A DNA stretch of 64,000 nt from Epinephelus fuscoguttatus (Eukaryota; Chordata; Actinopteri; Perciformes; Serranidae). Location of the stretch: NCBI RefSeq assembly GCF_011397635.1, contig NC_064753.1:25940322-26004321 (forward strand), written 5' to 3'. Position numbers and translations under genes: made by a program. Shown here one piece after another: positions 43,701-56,819 of this stretch. The notes under the pieces were generated by a model that saw only the letters and a program-made list of their open reading frames with translations, did no database searches and had not been told where the DNA came from. Each line of letters starts with the position of its first letter. The stretch's first letter is position 1.

Positions 43701-44312
43701 CGGAGCTCTGTACACCGGTCTGATCCACCAGCGTGGCACTCTGGATGTCATGAGCCACCTCCAGACACTGTGTAACGTCAGCAGCGTCTCCACCACTCCA
43801 CCGCCAGATGTCCTGTTCCTCATGCCCTGCCACTCAACACCTTTTTACAGGTATCAACAACTCTGATTTAGTCTTTTTATTTCGATGCTCTGGTCTTGAA
43901 TTTTCAAAATATTCTGAGTGTACTCTCTCTTTGTAGCCATGTCCACTGCCCAGTGAAGATGAGGTTTCTCGAGTGTCCCCCAGATCTTGGGGAGGAGGGT
44001 TACGTCGATGAGGCGGACAGGTTCTACAACGACCCTCTTCACTGGCTCAGGACTTCATTTCCATACAAATCTTCTCTACCGACCCATCTGGTTTTGTTTG
44101 ACGTTTTGGAGAAGGTACTATTTTCACAAATAATATTTCTCCATGTTTTCAACAAAATATACGTGTGATATATTTGTGTGTGTGTTTTGTTGTTGTAGGA
44201 CATCTCTGTGTTTTTGGATGGGAACAACTTCGTGAGGACAGCAGAGATATTTCACACTCATGTCCCCGAGGGAAGAGTTGGAGGAAGCATCTTTATTTAT
44301 GAAAGGCACTGA
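40311..44312 (+). CDS. pigb: GPI mannosyltransferase 3 (PIG-B)
   Basis: Twelve exons join in phase: 40311-40422, 40527-40656, 41580-41697, 41809-41913, 42029-42159, 42248-42388, 42474-42525, 42613-42824, 43483-43547, 43631-43850, 43937-44114, 44199-44312. They give 525 aa (human 554). PIG-B is an ER multi-pass GT-C enzyme that adds the third mannose, alpha-1,2 linked, of the GPI anchor from dolichol-phosphate mannose. Family blocks are [15 protein letters not shown] (with the lumenal catalytic acidic pair region), [75 protein letters not shown] and [17 protein letters not shown]. An earlier ATG at 40303 is followed at once by TGA. Introns 2 and 3 have AT-AC and GC-AG ends. Confidence 0.97.
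40657..41579 (+). other. pigb: AT-AC (U12-type) intron 2 of pigb
   Basis: The intron starts ATATCCTTTG, the exact U12-type AT-AC donor consensus. It ends CCTTAACAGTGAGAC, where CCTTAAC is the U12 branch site about 10 bases before the terminal AC. Using these ends, AA plus C gives Asn and the protein reads [11 protein letters not shown], identical to the human sequence at this place. The GT-AG alternatives near it do not keep this join. Confidence 0.9.
40709..40770. repeat. (ATT)n then (GTT)n microsatellite
   Basis: About ten ATT units followed by GTT-rich units, inside the AT-AC intron of pigb. Confidence 0.85.
41698..41808 (+). other. pigb: GC-AG intron 3 of pigb
   Basis: Exon 3 ends CTCCTG and the intron starts GCAAGTTT, a GC donor with an otherwise perfect consensus; the acceptor is TTCTGCAG. 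The join reads [14 protein letters not shown], in line with human DSVQLLIWIPRLAQ. A GT four bases on would break the phase. Confidence 0.85.
43397..43440. mobile_element. Fragment of the TTAAAGG-ended MITE, copy 3
   Basis: TTAAAGGTCCAGTGTGTAAG and GTGGCATCTAGTGGTG repeat the head of copy 1 at 1167. The rest of the element is missing. It is intronic in pigb, about 45 bp before exon 43483-43547. Confidence 0.6.
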
Positions 44313-45005
44313 CAAACACTGGAACAATGGCAACTTTTTTTTTTTTTTTTTTACCTTAAATGAGTGTCACATGGTGTTGCTGCTGAAATAAATATTTTAA
44401 ACTCAAATGTTATTTTGAAATATCAATTGTCAGACATGTGAAATGTGTAACACCAAATTATTAGAATTATTTTCAGATTGTGTGACAGTATTTTTCCAGT
44501 CATTTTTTTTCCACAACATGTAAATAAAACAAATAAATCTGCCAGGTCCAGTTCAGAAAAGCTTGAGGTGGAATGTTAGAAATCTCAACTCCAAAAGCAA
44601 ACTACAACCTCATCACACAAACCTGTCTTTGTAGCAGCAAATTAAAACACTACATGGCTCTACACAGAAACATCCAAAAATGTGGCATGTCTTTTTCTTT
44701 TCGTTTAAATAAACATTTTTGATTGTGTGTATTTTTAAACATAAGTGCTGTGGTTGAAGATCAGTGGTGTTTCAGCTAGAACTGAAAATTAACTCAGACA
44801 TCTCATGTTACACTAGATATGCCACATCTTTCACTCAAACGGAACAATTATTTCACTAAACACAAAACAACTCGAAGACCTTCAGTAGCATTAAAAAGTT
44901 AACATTGTGCAAACTTACAAAAAAAAAAAAAAAGAGGAAACTCTGCATCTGAATAAAACCCAAAATAGAATTGGCAACTATGATATTAAACCAGCTGAGA
45001 TGATT
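44313..45005. other. Convergent 3' region of pigb and ccpg1
   Basis: About 0.7 kb separates the two stop codons and must hold both 3' UTRs. An A-run is at 44920-44933. No gene is seen within it. Confidence 0.6.
44387..44392 (+). terminator. pigb: Candidate polyadenylation signal of pigb
   Basis: AATAAA 75 bp after the pigb stop codon, preceded by a T-run at 44335-44352. Confidence 0.6.
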
Positions 45006-48000
45006 TCAGTATTTGGGATCAAACGGCATCGGGCCCAGTTCTATTTTGACATCAGCCATGTGTCTGTCTGCGTTTCTCCCTGATCGGCTCCACTTGCGTT
45101 CACTGTGCTGACGAGATCGGGCTCTCTGCTGCTTTCGTTGATGATGCTTCGCCCTTGACTCCTTTGAGTCTGTGTCGGGTCTTTCAAACGGCCCGCTGTG
45201 TGGGTCAAACACAAAACACATGGCATGATTATTAGTTTACACTGATAAATATGTAAAAGGTGCAGCACGGTAATAGAAGAAAGCAGAGGCTGTATTCACA
45301 AAACCACTAAGTTTCCACTAAATGACCCAGTTAGGAGAAGCATATGAAATAAGGGAAATATCAGCATGGATTTAAAGATAAGTTTTTAGTCTAAAAAGTA
45401 ACTAAAAATATCTTCTAAGTTGGCAAGAAGTTAGAAAAGAATCGACAATGCCCATATTTCTTGGTCTTGTCCTTCTATTCAGTCTTTCTGGAAGGAAGTA
45501 GCAACAATTATTTAAAAAACTTTGGGTTTTAGTGTTTGTACAGCGTTCACGTCCCTTTATCTTGAGCACATCCCTGACGGACTAAATAAAGATGATACTA
45601 ACTTACCTAGTAAAGCTGTGGTTCCCAACTGCTGGGTCCAAAAGTAAGTCACAAGTCCATTCTGAATGGACCGCAAGTGACTAACCAACATGTCAAGTGT
45701 GTAAAAAACATGCTTTATTATTTTATTAGAGTACAGTGAATTTCCAGTAAGGAGCTTTTATTTTGAAGTGCCACTTCCTGCTGTAGCGTGAGTGACTAAC
45801 AGACAACTACTTAACAGAGACGGCAAACTCGCTCAACATGATGCATCTAATGGGGAAACTCATTAATTAGGAGAAATGTTAGGGAAAATATGAATTTCAA
45901 TAAAAGAAACCTGTATTATTATTTATTATTGAGAACTTTTTTTCTTTATATGCTGAAGTGTTTGTCGCATTTTTGCATGTTCAGCCGACCACTGACTAAA
46001 ACACTCATAATTTAGCTATCACTGGAGTTTATAATTTGAAGTGTACCTTTTCAACACAGTCTGTTTTCTCTCAGTCTCAGATTAATGCTGTGTTCACATG
46101 GAATCAAGGAGACAGCAGATTGCAAACCGGGTATCATTTTATTAGAGGGGAGCAGGACGGTAAAATGAGGTGATACTGCCAGATAATACTGGCAATGTTA
46201 GCAGTAGATGGTACTGCTGCTCAGAGTTAAAATATTTTAACTTTATTTGTCCTCTGAGATGGAATTAACCAGATGTTACGTAGCTCCTTCACACGAGGGC
46301 GATCTCAACAATTTTTGGAAATAGCTGGAAACATAACAAAATAATGAAAACAACTTTATTTAATTTGCTTTATTCGTCGTAAACAATACACCATCACCAC
46401 TGCAACATATCATTCATTCTATCAGAACGTTTGTTTATCTCGTACCGTCCACTGCCCAGGAGATGGGCCTGGTTCCAGGTGAACACAGCAGTCTAGTCAT
46501 TAAGTCTTTATTTTTTTACACAGTAAAAAAACCTCTTAGCATCATTTAGATAGACTCCTACTTTATAACTTACTTTGGGCCGTAGCTTTTTCTGTAAGCC
46601 TCTCCAAAGAAGTGCCGATAGACGAAGTCATCAAGATCTCTGAACACGTCATCATCAAGGCCGCGCATGTCAGTCAGATAGTTCTCCACGCCACTGACAA
46701 AGTCTGTGAACAGCATCTGGTCATGGATAAACACTCCGTTGTGGAAGAAATTGTTGATGAACTTCTCCAGCTCTTTCCAGTGGTGGAAATGGTCGACTTC
46801 TTGATGCAGGTAGCTCTGCAGCAGCTGGTAAAATTCGTCTGCTCTGATTGGCTCCATGGCTTTGTTGAAGAGACTCATGGACTCCTGGTAGGCGCAGTCG
46901 AAAACGCCAGAGCATCCTTTCAAGTTAGCCTTGTGGGCGTCTTGACCTCGATCGTCGTGAACTTTATTTCCTGATTTTCGAGTGTTGTGGTTGCCCTGCA
47001 AGGACTCTTCAAATTTGCGCTGGTGTCTGTGATGAGTCTTGTGGGATCTGTGCTGCCACGACTCTTTTGTGTTCTTCTCATCACGTCTCTTATCGTAAAA
47101 GCCTCTGGCTTTGTTGATGAAGGTTGAAGCTGAATCCTTGAAGTGTCGGAAAGTTAATTTGACAGAATCTGAAAACTTCCTCAGGTTCTCCTTCACAGCT
47201 TCCTTTGCTTTCTTTATCTGCTCTTTGTGGTGATGGACAAACTCTTTGGTGGAGTTCTTCACGGCATCAAATGTCTCTTTCACTTTACCTGCCATGCCCT
47301 CTTTTGGTCTTTTCACTTTGGACGATGTGTCTCCTTTAGCTCTGTCCTCTTTGGTTTCCACATACAGTCTCTCCCACAGATCCGAGCGCTGCTGCTCAAA
47401 GCTCAGTCTCTTCTCCAGCTCCGCCAGACGTGACTGGAGCTCTCCTGCCTCTGAACCAGCCTCCTTTCCAGCTCTGGGGATTTGACTTCTCAGCTCATTT
47501 AACTGCCTCCTCAGCTCATCTGTAACTGTTCTCTCCTTGTTGAGCCTCTTCCTCAGTGTCTGTGCTTCAGCCATCATGTCTTCCTGCTGGCTGTGGTAGC
47601 TTTGGCTCAGCTGTTTCTCTTCCTCCAGCTGGTCTTTCAGCCTCTGGTTTTCTGATAGCAACAAGTCAGCACCAACTCCCATCGCCTCCCGATCTCTAAT
47701 CTTAGAGCGCAGGTTTCTCAGCTCCTCCTGTAAGGTGGAAAGGGACTTCTCTTCACGTTGTAGGGAGGTTTTCAGCAGCTGGTTCTCAGTGGTCAACTTC
47801 TGCTGCTGAGACATGATGTTAGTCCTCTCCTCAGCCTTCTGTTTCAGCAACGTTTCCAGGTCATCCCTCTGAGCCTTCATGGAAAAGACGGAACAAAAGA
47901 GGCAAAGTTATTGCTTTTAAAGTGGTGTTTACACAAGTAATCATTGAATTGAAGGATTTTTCAGCATTTGAGCAGTAAAACAAAATACAGGATGAGAAAT

Positions 48001-51000
48001 TAATTTTCTTTTCTTCAGTTTTTTTTTTTTAAAAAACTGTAACTATAAAATGAAAGGATGTTTTGCTGCCTCTCGCAGCAGCTGTAGTTTGAGGAAAAAA
48101 TAACCTAATTCACTGGGCCGACTGCCAGTGACTTTTAAGGTGAAACGTTAACTTGTAATGTTACTCAGTGTATGAGCTGACGACGTGAGTCCATCAGCAC
48201 ACCTTAAATTTAAGTATGACAACTCTGACCATTGATTTAGTTTTTATTGTCTCTCTTGGATGACAGATACTTTTAGTGGATCTTCAAGCGTTTAAAAATA
48301 TATACTAATTTCTATGGGATTATGTGAACTGCATATGTTCTAATCCTCCCTTGGAAAAAAAAAGCCTTGAGGAGCGTTGTTCCTGTGGGCTAAAACAACA
48401 CTAACCCCCTGCGCTTCCCTTTGAAGGACTCAATGCACAAACCTGCTGTTTCTAAATATCCCATGGAGAGAGACTCCTACTGCAGCCTGTTATATTTTGT
48501 TCTGAAAATCTCGGCGTGTAGCCTCGTTCTGTGGACAATAAACAAGGTGCAGACTTCCATCTGTGTCACTGGTGAAGAGCCAGGAATTACAGTGAGTGCT
48601 GGATGGAGTCGTGAGTGACAACAACCCCGCCCACATTTAAGAGTACTGCAGTTTGCAGTGGAAACACTAGGGACTAAGTGCAATGTCAGAAGGGTTACTT
48701 TTGTTTCCAAAGGTACCATACCAAAAGGGTTTAGTGGAAACGGGGCTCAAGTTACCTGAATGTGTGCCCGTTTGATGTTGAGCTCCTGGTTCTCTTTCTT
48801 CATCTTCTCAATCACCTCTGTGAGCAGGGAAATAACTTTTTGCTCATCCAGGTCATCCAAGGCAAAGTCGCCCTTCTGGACCTGAGAGAGAAAAGGCAGA
48901 AACAAAATGTGGTTCATTAGAATCTTTATTACACCTATTACACTCCTGTCAGGTGCACTGCAATGAAATAAAAGAGCCCTGCATAAAATACTACTGTACC
49001 TTGAGAATTGTGCTTTAGTTCTTTATGTGTTGATTCAATGCAGTGGCAGATTTTAAGGCTTTGTGGTGACTGCACTATATAAAGTTAATTCTACATATTC
49101 TGTCCACTTGACTAACATAAGCAGACAGATAATCCAATGCAACACTATAAACTACAGTGTCAAGAATGACCAGAGTTGAACCATCACTTCTATGACAGTT
49201 TCAAATAAAAATTAAACATAAAAATATTATTGATTTATTATGGGACTGTTGCATTAGAATGCACATATTTAACAATAAATACAAAAATAAGTATTATGCA
49301 TGAAAGAGGTCACAAAAGCATGGCACAGAATGAGTTAATGAGTGTTGTTATGTACATTCTTGAGCTTGAGCTCAATAAGCTTGTTGTTTCTTAAGTTGTG
49401 ACCTGTGTTGTCACTGACCTGTTTAGCAAAAGGTTGTTCTCTAACATGTCGCTGAATCAGATCCCTCACAACATCCAGTTCATTCACCCTGACTTTATCC
49501 GTTTTCTGTCTTTCCTGAATCTGGACAGTACCTGTAACACAAACAAACTTACTTATTACACGCAACACTAGAGAGGCATTGTTGGGACAAGTGTACATGT
49601 GATAAAGCAGCAGTCTACAGTGAGGAACAAAAAGTAGGACAGGTATATAATCTACAAACAGTTAAGAGTTCACAAACACTGTAGTTCAACCCAAGATAAG
49701 AACCGCTCTCTTGCACTGAGTCTTGCAAACAAACTAAGGAGATGTGTAAAAGAAACTCAGACACAAAGTACATTTCTAATGACACAGCGTGAGACAGATT
49801 AAGAGGTAGTCAGTGCAATACTTAAACAAATCACTTTCAAATATCTCTAACAGTGAGCTGCTCCAGTACAGAAAAAAGCAAGCACATCAGCACATCTGAA
49901 AGACAGAGAGGCCACGAACAAAACTCAGACTTAAATCTTTTTTAAAACCAGCTATATTACGTGATATTTTACATATGAATGTGCTGTACTGTTATAAAAT
50001 ATGTACATTAATTACAGCTAACTGGAAAGTGTATTTTCTGCATTTTCAATAACGTCAGTAAAATCTTCCCGTCGTGCAGTGAACTTCTCACCATAGAAGT
50101 GGCCAAAGCCCATACTGATGGCAATGACGAGGGCAATCAGGATACACCTGTTGAGGATGCTGCTGCTGCCCTGGCCTTGCATTCGGACGTCCAGACTTTT
50201 AACTTCTGCCTCCTTCTGCTCCTGCCTCTCCTTTTTGGCCTCTTCATCCTCCTCGTCATCACTATGGCCAGACTCCTGCACCTCCTCCTCTTCCTCCTCC
50301 TCCTCCTCCTCAGGCTCTGTCACGACGCTTGCGGTATTCCTTCTCAACCTTCGTCTTCGAACAACAGTGCTGGGGCTACGTCCTGCCTCATCCTCACTGC
50401 TGCTTGAGTTTGTCACTGCAGGCTGCTGCACTGGAAAGACTGCAGTAAAAATACACAAAATAATGGCTGCAGTGATTATATGGGAAAAATTAACAACAAA
50501 AAAGGTACAAAAATAACAAGCTCAGAAAGCATGTGTGAGGTTAATCATTCAGCTAATAAATACTGTAGATTAAGATCAACTGATTCACAAACGCTGAACA
50601 ACACTGTCAAAAATTCTTGATCCATTTTTGTGTTTGAGATCTTTTAATGCCACTAAAAATGAAATTTGAGACCCCCTTTTTTTAAAGATATTTTCTGGGG
50701 CATTTTGGCCTTTAATTGATAGGACAGACAAGCGTGAAGAGGGGGGAGAGAGAAGGAGTGACATGCAGCAAAGGGTCACAGGCTAGAGTCGAAACCGGGC
50801 CGCTGCGGCAACAGCCTTGTACATGGGGCGCCTGCTCTATCCACTAAGTCACCAACGCCCCGAAATTTGAGACCAATTTTACAGTAACCACTGTTGATAA
50901 TGGTCAAATTAAGTTAAGTCAATTTAGGTCAAGTTAAAAAAAACTTGAGAGAAGATAATCTACTTCAAACATGGAAAAAAAATCAGGTTTAAATTGAAAA

Positions 51001-54000
51001 AAGCTTTTTTCATTTGATTGGTTGTGGTAAATATATATCAGTGTTGTTGTTGTTGTTGTTGTTATCCTGATCTGCATGACATTATTGTAAGAGACATTCA
51101 GAAAATTATTTAAAATAATAAATGTTACCAATTATACTGAGATTTCAGGAGAAAAAAATATTAATAAAATCATACTTCCCACAGCCTATCATTTTTAAGA
51201 CTTTTGAACAACTGCTTAATGACATCTTAATATCAATTATCGCCTTATTTTTAGATAACTGAGTTCAATGCCTTTTAAGAATTTTTAGGATCTGTGGGAA
51301 CCCTGATTAAAATAATAGCTCAACATTTTCAGTTCAAAACACTTGTCTTTTATGTCTGAGAGTGAAATCAATCTTCTCGTAGCATACTTCTCAAAATGTC
51401 AGACCATCCCTTTAAGCAGGGGACAGCTTAAACAAAATGTATAAATACTAATGTAAAACACAAGTGCTGGAATTTCTGGCTAATGTGTTGTTGCTTGTTA
51501 CCTCTGTTCATCAAAAAGACAAAACGCAAAACTTCACACCTTAAATTTGCTCATGCTCACACACACTAAACAAAGAAGTCATAGTGTATGGCTGTTCACC
51601 ATTCTTTGACTGACTGGTTATCACACTGTTTTAAATATCACTCCATTATAATATTAATTACACGTCTATTCTAAGGTAGCCAGACGTACACATGCACACG
51701 TGGAAAAACCGTGAAGGACACCATGTTGTGTTTGATCATGCTTTTTAAAAGAAGCTCAGAATGTGTTCCTCTCAGCAACTGATCAGGATTAGTTCTGTGC
51801 ACTGTTGAGCAAGCCTAGCATCACACTAGATTCACTCCAGTTTCAATCAGGACACCTGGTAAAGAGCGTCCTCCAGTGAGCTGACTTCTCAGATGGTAGC
51901 CTAAGTTCACGAGACTCTGTGGAAGGTTCCAGTGACTCAACCTCAAACCTGCTTTGGCTACATGGAAAAACAGGCAGAGGAAGAAAGTTTTTGTGCCGAT
52001 GTGTCTTATATCTCTTTGTTGACTCTATGATTGCTGTGAAATGAAATCAGCTGGCTTAAAAAAAAACATTAAGGTGGTTCAGTGTGTCGGAGTGTGTGGT
52101 GCTGCAGCCGTACCTGTCTCTGCAGCAGTGAAGGCGTACTGGCTGCTGCAGGAGGTGCCCATGTAGAACTCCTCGCTGGCTGCTGCCTCCTCCTCCACCT
52201 CAACGTGCTCATCCTCCTTCAAGTCTCCAAGGGTCACAATGTCCGAGTGATCGCTGGAGGACAGCAGAGTCACATGCTGTTTCCCTGTGGTGTCATCTAC
52301 AGCCTGAAGAAGACACGGTTTATTGAAGATGGAAGACAGAGGGGGCAAAGTCTGGATTATATGACCCTGCAGGTTATTTCTGTGGTCTTCTCACCTCTGT
52401 GGCACACAGTGTCTCATCTATGGTTTGCTCTTCCACAGTTTCATTAAGGGACTCAGCAACTTTTTCTTCAACACACTGAGCTGAAATCATAGTAACAAAT
52501 ACACATCAAGATAAATGTGTAAAATATGATTGTTATGATTATAAGATATACTAAATCATGCAGCAAAAAAATGTTATAGCAATGACAGTCATATTTAAAA
52601 CTGCATCAAGTATTTTCATTATTGATAAATCTGTTAAGTACTTTCTTGATTAATTAGTTGGTCTATAAAATGTGAATAAATAAAGAAAAAATAGCCATCA
52701 CAATTTCCAAAAGTCCAAGTTGACATATTCAAATTGCCTCTTTTGTTCAAACAACAGTCTAAAACCAGTAATATGTTATTAAATTCAATACAAGACAAAG
52801 CCAGCAGAACATTTGACTTAAATTAATCAGTTAACAACGCAATAGTTGCAGATACATTTTCTGCAAATTAACATATTAATTGACTGACTAATTGTTTCAG
52901 CTGTAATCATAATTTACATTTCTTTTCAAAGCACATGTTTTTAAAGGATAAGCAGGTAAACAACTCATAAAACAAGGTACAAAATGTAAACAAGAGTATA
53001 TCATTAGAAGTACACATCATTTGAAAAGGCTAACTGATAAAATGTTTTGGTTTTAATGAGTTAAACTACACTGTGACTTTCAAATGTCTTACAAAGTCAA
53101 TTTACATTTATTCTTATAATGTCAACATCATTAACAGTTAATATCATTGATAAGTTAGGTATTGTTAAACTCAGATAGGAAAAGCTATATAAAATGAGAA
53201 TTTTTACCGTTAGATGCAGAAGCCTGTGGTTCCTGCGGCTCTGTTTCCTCCACTGGAGGGCGCTCTAACAGCTCGGCTCCATATTCCACTGCAGCCTCCG
53301 ATCCCAACGTCTCAATGTCTGAACCCTGTTAACACAATAATCTGACATTAAAACTGGTAGGCACTGATTTATTACAGGTAGAAACATATTTACAACTATC
53401 ACAGAACAAAGACCAGTTGACGGGCAAAATGTGAATTTCAGAGTAATTCATCAGTGTTTCAGCAGTATAAACAAAAAAGGTAAGATCCTCTGTTCTCACA
53501 CCTGGTAACAATTTTTCAAATGTCTGTACAGCAGAAGAAAAAAGTCTAAAACCCAAACCACAACGTCATCCAGAAATGGAATCTCAGTAGCTAAAAAAAA
53601 GGTATATTAAAAAAGATCTCATAAAAAGGAAAAATTGCAACTGCAACAAATTATACGCAAAAATAGTCTTGATTGCACAACCTCAGCTTGTTTTGTGTCC
53701 AAAAATACTCTTTTATTACTAAACCTCCAGCTTAGATTTTAGTAATTAAAGAGTATTTTTTGCATACAAGTTGCTGCATTTCATCATCTGGAATTCCTGA
53801 TTTTAGCCTTTAATAGGACTTCTTCTTAATGTGGCTCGTATATTTCCAGTTTGTGCTGTCACATCAGTGTACTATGTCTAAAAATATTTGATTACAATCA
53901 AATGAACAGTGTAGCATAAAAACTCTATAAATGTTGTCACAACAATTTCAGAAATGAGTTGAGAACAAAACTGCCGACATATTCAACATGAACACATCAA

Positions 54001-54284
54001 CAACTTAATAAAAGTTGTGATCAACTTGTCTGTTTGAAATGCTGTGATTTGGTAATCACATATTAATTTTCCTTCAAATACATTAATCATAATTTGATTA
54101 TTTTTTTTTACATTTTAAATGTCAATAAACCTGTATCTCATCTCTACCACCCTAAAACGTCAGCAACCATACAACAGCAAATGAAAATAGCAGGGATTTA
54201 TACTTTATAATATATAATTTATACCTCATTACTGATAATGGTCCAGCCACAGGACGACTCTGCATCACTTGACGTCTCTGACAT
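45006..54284 (-). CDS. ccpg1: Cell cycle progression protein 1, ER-phagy receptor
   Basis: Nine coding exons on the - strand join in phase: 54225-54284, 53208-53325, 52395-52480, 52114-52303, 50092-50439, 49419-49531, 48756-48881, 46574-47874, 45006-45195. They give 843 aa (human 757). The cytosolic N-terminus has SSCGWTII (LC3-interacting W-x-x-I, residues 11-18) and two FIP200-binding-type motifs, GSDIETL and HSDIVTL. An acidic run follows, then one membrane segment (RCILIALVIAISMGFGHFYG). The lumenal part is a long coiled coil (LETLLKQKAEERTNIMSQQ onward), then a Lys-rich stretch and the conserved block FHHWKELEKFINNFFHNGVF, FVSGVENYLTDMRG, YRHFFGEAY. The last exon ends VKIELGPMPFDPKY. CCPG1 is an ER-resident, stress-induced receptor for selective autophagy of ER. 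Confidence 0.95.
45615..45950. mobile_element. hAT-like MITE, second copy (partial)
   Basis: GTGGTTCCCAACTGCTGGG, then AGTCCATTCTGAATGGACCG and CGCAAGTGACT, match the element at 844-1115 in the same order. A clear right terminus was not found. It lies in the last ccpg1 intron. Confidence 0.55.
46086..46490. mobile_element. TTA-type non-autonomous DNA element, copy 2
   Basis: It starts TGCTGTGTTCACATGG and ends GGTGAACACAGCA like the copy at 3418-3871. The two share inner phrases such as CATGGAATCA, GTTAAAATATT and CAACATRTC in order. The flanks (TAA left, GTC right) do not match, so its target duplication has decayed. It is in the last ccpg1 intron. Confidence 0.6.
50690..50865 (-). mobile_element. 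tRNA-derived SINE fragment
   Basis: Read on the - strand it starts GGGGCGTTGGTGACTTAGTG, with TAGTGGATAGAGCAGG (A-box-like) and CCGGTTTCGACTC (B-box-like), then a body with TGCTGCATGTCACTCC. The tRNA-like head is clear. It is in the ccpg1 intron upstream of exon 50092-50439. Confidence 0.65.
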
Positions 54285-56358
54285 TTCTGTCAGCAGTCAG
54301 CAATAAACAGGGATCTAGAGGAGATAAGTACATTAAACACTGGAGATAACATGTAACAGTGAAAAAGATAAGGTAGGCCAGTGTGTCACATGCTGAAAAA
54401 ATGTGTCATGAATCTTCAGTTTAAACAGTCTGAAATTAGATTATGATTATAAATAATCAAAAGGTGAAATACAAAAATAAACATCAAAGTGTGTTTCACA
54501 AATAAACCTGTATTGGAGTGTGTCAAAAATGTTAAATAAATGCTATAAAGCTATTTTAAAGCAGGAACCTGATAAAAGCATCTGCTGCTAATTAACTGTG
54601 TTGATTTGATGAAAAATGACACCAACAACAAATAATGATAGTAACACCTAATTCTCAATCACAGGGTTGGAAATTAGCAGCAGCCACCAGCCAAATACTG
54701 GTACAATATGCAAGTGGCTGCTAGATTGTCTTCACTCACCAGGCAAAAAACCCCACAAGGGTAATCTATTGAGTGGTTGTTAGATTTAGGAAGCCACCTA
54801 CCACAGCAGCAGGTGGACAAAAAGTTCATTTCAAACCCTGGGTGTACACCAACAGACAGTTGGTGACTTATCTAATTATCAAGAGCACCTGATCCCAAAC
54901 AGCCTGTAGCGTTTTCATTATGTGGAGTACTGGAAAGTACCCTTCACTGGAGATAACTTTTAGTTTCATCTTGTAATTCTCTATCTATTGATTTTTAAAG
55001 AGAAACTGAACAAATACTACAAAAACAAAACAGACACCACATTAATATTTACGATTAAAATTGGGGGTAAAATTAAAAAATAGATCAAAATACAAACAAA
55101 AGGTCAAAGTTTTGAGACACACACTATCCATTTGATCCAGTTCTCAATGAATGTATCCTTCTGGGTTCTCAGTAGGGCCGCATCCAACAACTATTTTCAT
55201 TGTTGATTAAAATGTCACTTATTTTCAGTATTAATCGATTAGTTGTTTGGTCTATTAAAATGTCAGAAAATGGTGCAAAAATGTCAATCAGCATTTTCCA
55301 AAGCCTGAGATGACTTCTTCAAATGTTTTTTTTGTCCACAACCCAAATACATTAAGTTTAATGTCATAAAGGAGCAAAGAAACCATAAAATGATCATATT
55401 TAGTAAGCTGTTATCAGATAAATTTTACTTAAAAAAAAATACTGACTATTAAATTACCAAATTAGTTGGCGATACATTTAATAGTTGACAACTAATCAAT
55501 CAATTGTTGCAGCTTTACCTCTCACATTAAAAGACATTCTCTCCATTACATACATATTGTGTACAAAGTCTATTATTCATTAACATGAGGTATGTCTTTT
55601 TCCCGCCATTGCTCGGATAGGGATTACTTCCAGGCCATTACTACTATTCCCAACAAATATTTATCTTTCATCCTCCATTCAAGCTGCTCCAGTCTTAACA
55701 GCTTGCACCAGCTCAAGACTAGAGATGATTTGGGTTAAAAAGACAGTTTCCAGGACGTCACCAAGTTTAGTCTAATGAAGCCCCAGAGAGACAACAACAA
55801 ATATATGAAAGTGATTTGCATCTTTGTTCCCGCAGGATCTCAAATAGTCTGTCTGCTTTGAATACATGTATTCCGGGTAAGAGTACAGAAATAAAGAAAG
55901 CCATTCAACCTTAGTTTTGTTTTTGAAGGGCCGCCAATGTATAGAGACACTTCACTTACATTGACTAGGGGTCACATCGGATTGTTATGGAATAAGATGT
56001 TATGACGAAACAGCAGCCTCTGTGGGCGACAGACCACACTAGCAGCTAACAGATGATGCCAGCTCTTGCGGCCTGACGATGAAAACAGCCAATGTTTCCC
56101 ACAACAACGGAGATAGCAGCGGTTTACACTGCAGCCATTAACTGTAGCTAGCATTAGCTTCACCTGCTAGCATCAAACAATGACGTTTAATAGTTGACTC
56201 GCTGCTAGTTAACTAACTTAATAGGCTAGTTATTAACGTCACCTCTCTGAGCATCGTCGTAACATATAATTAGCGCCGTACCGACAACGTAATTTAGCTT
56301 TAGCAGCCTTTTAATATCGCTAGCTTCTTAATAAAATACAAAAAACGACTTAACTCAC
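54285..56358. other. ccpg1: 5' untranslated intron of ccpg1
   Basis: The ATG exon begins after an acceptor near 54316 (TCTAG on the - strand). The leader exon ends with a donor at 56359 (CCG then GTGAGTTAA). No coding segment is seen between them. Confidence 0.55.
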
Positions 56359-56560
56359 CGGTGTTTTGAGCCCAACGACGAGGCAGCTGTTTACAGTGAG
56401 CTCCAGAGTTATTGGAGTGCGCCCCAGCCCCTGGTTATCTGTTAACAACAGTGCAAAGCCGACTGGAGACGGGAAATGTAGTTCTAAATTGGAATGGCTG
56501 AAACCGCAGAGCAACCGCTTCACCAAACCCTTGGAACTACATTTCCCATAGGTCAACGCG
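56359..56560 (-). promoter_or_regulatory. ccpg1: ccpg1 first exon and promoter with two inverted ACTACATTTCCC motifs
   Basis: GGGAAATGTAGTTCTA at 56471-56486 and AACTACATTTCCCATAG at 56535-56551 are inverted copies of an ACTACATTTCCCA motif. This resembles the ZNF143/THAP11 site (ACTACAATTCCCA) found at many housekeeping, often bidirectional, promoters. They lie just upstream of the ccpg1 leader exon. Function is inferred from the motif and position. Confidence 0.5.
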
Positions 56561-56819
56561 GTGGTCAAACAAGCTCAACGAGGGTGGAAACAAATCTTGC
56601 GGCTCCGAAACAACATCAACAAGGAAGCGTGACAAAGCAGTCTGTCAGTATAAATTATCAAGACGAAAAGACAAGGAAACGAAGACATGAATGTATTTTA
56701 ACTGTGTTGAAGCTTTAGCAGAAGTTTTTAAAACTAATTTCGCTAATGTTAAAAAGTTTTGCTGTCCCTCAGAGAGCACGTGTTCGCCGTTGTTATGGGC
56801 TGTGGCGCGTGTCTCTTGG

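Noticed and set aside
46612-47485. + strand open frames of 68-120 codons
   Set aside because: Antisense of the large ccpg1 coiled-coil exon.
50099-50516. + strand open frames of 102 and 132 codons rich in Leu and Ser
   Set aside because: Antisense of the acidic ccpg1 exon 50092-50439, whose frame is supported by splice sites and a membrane segment.
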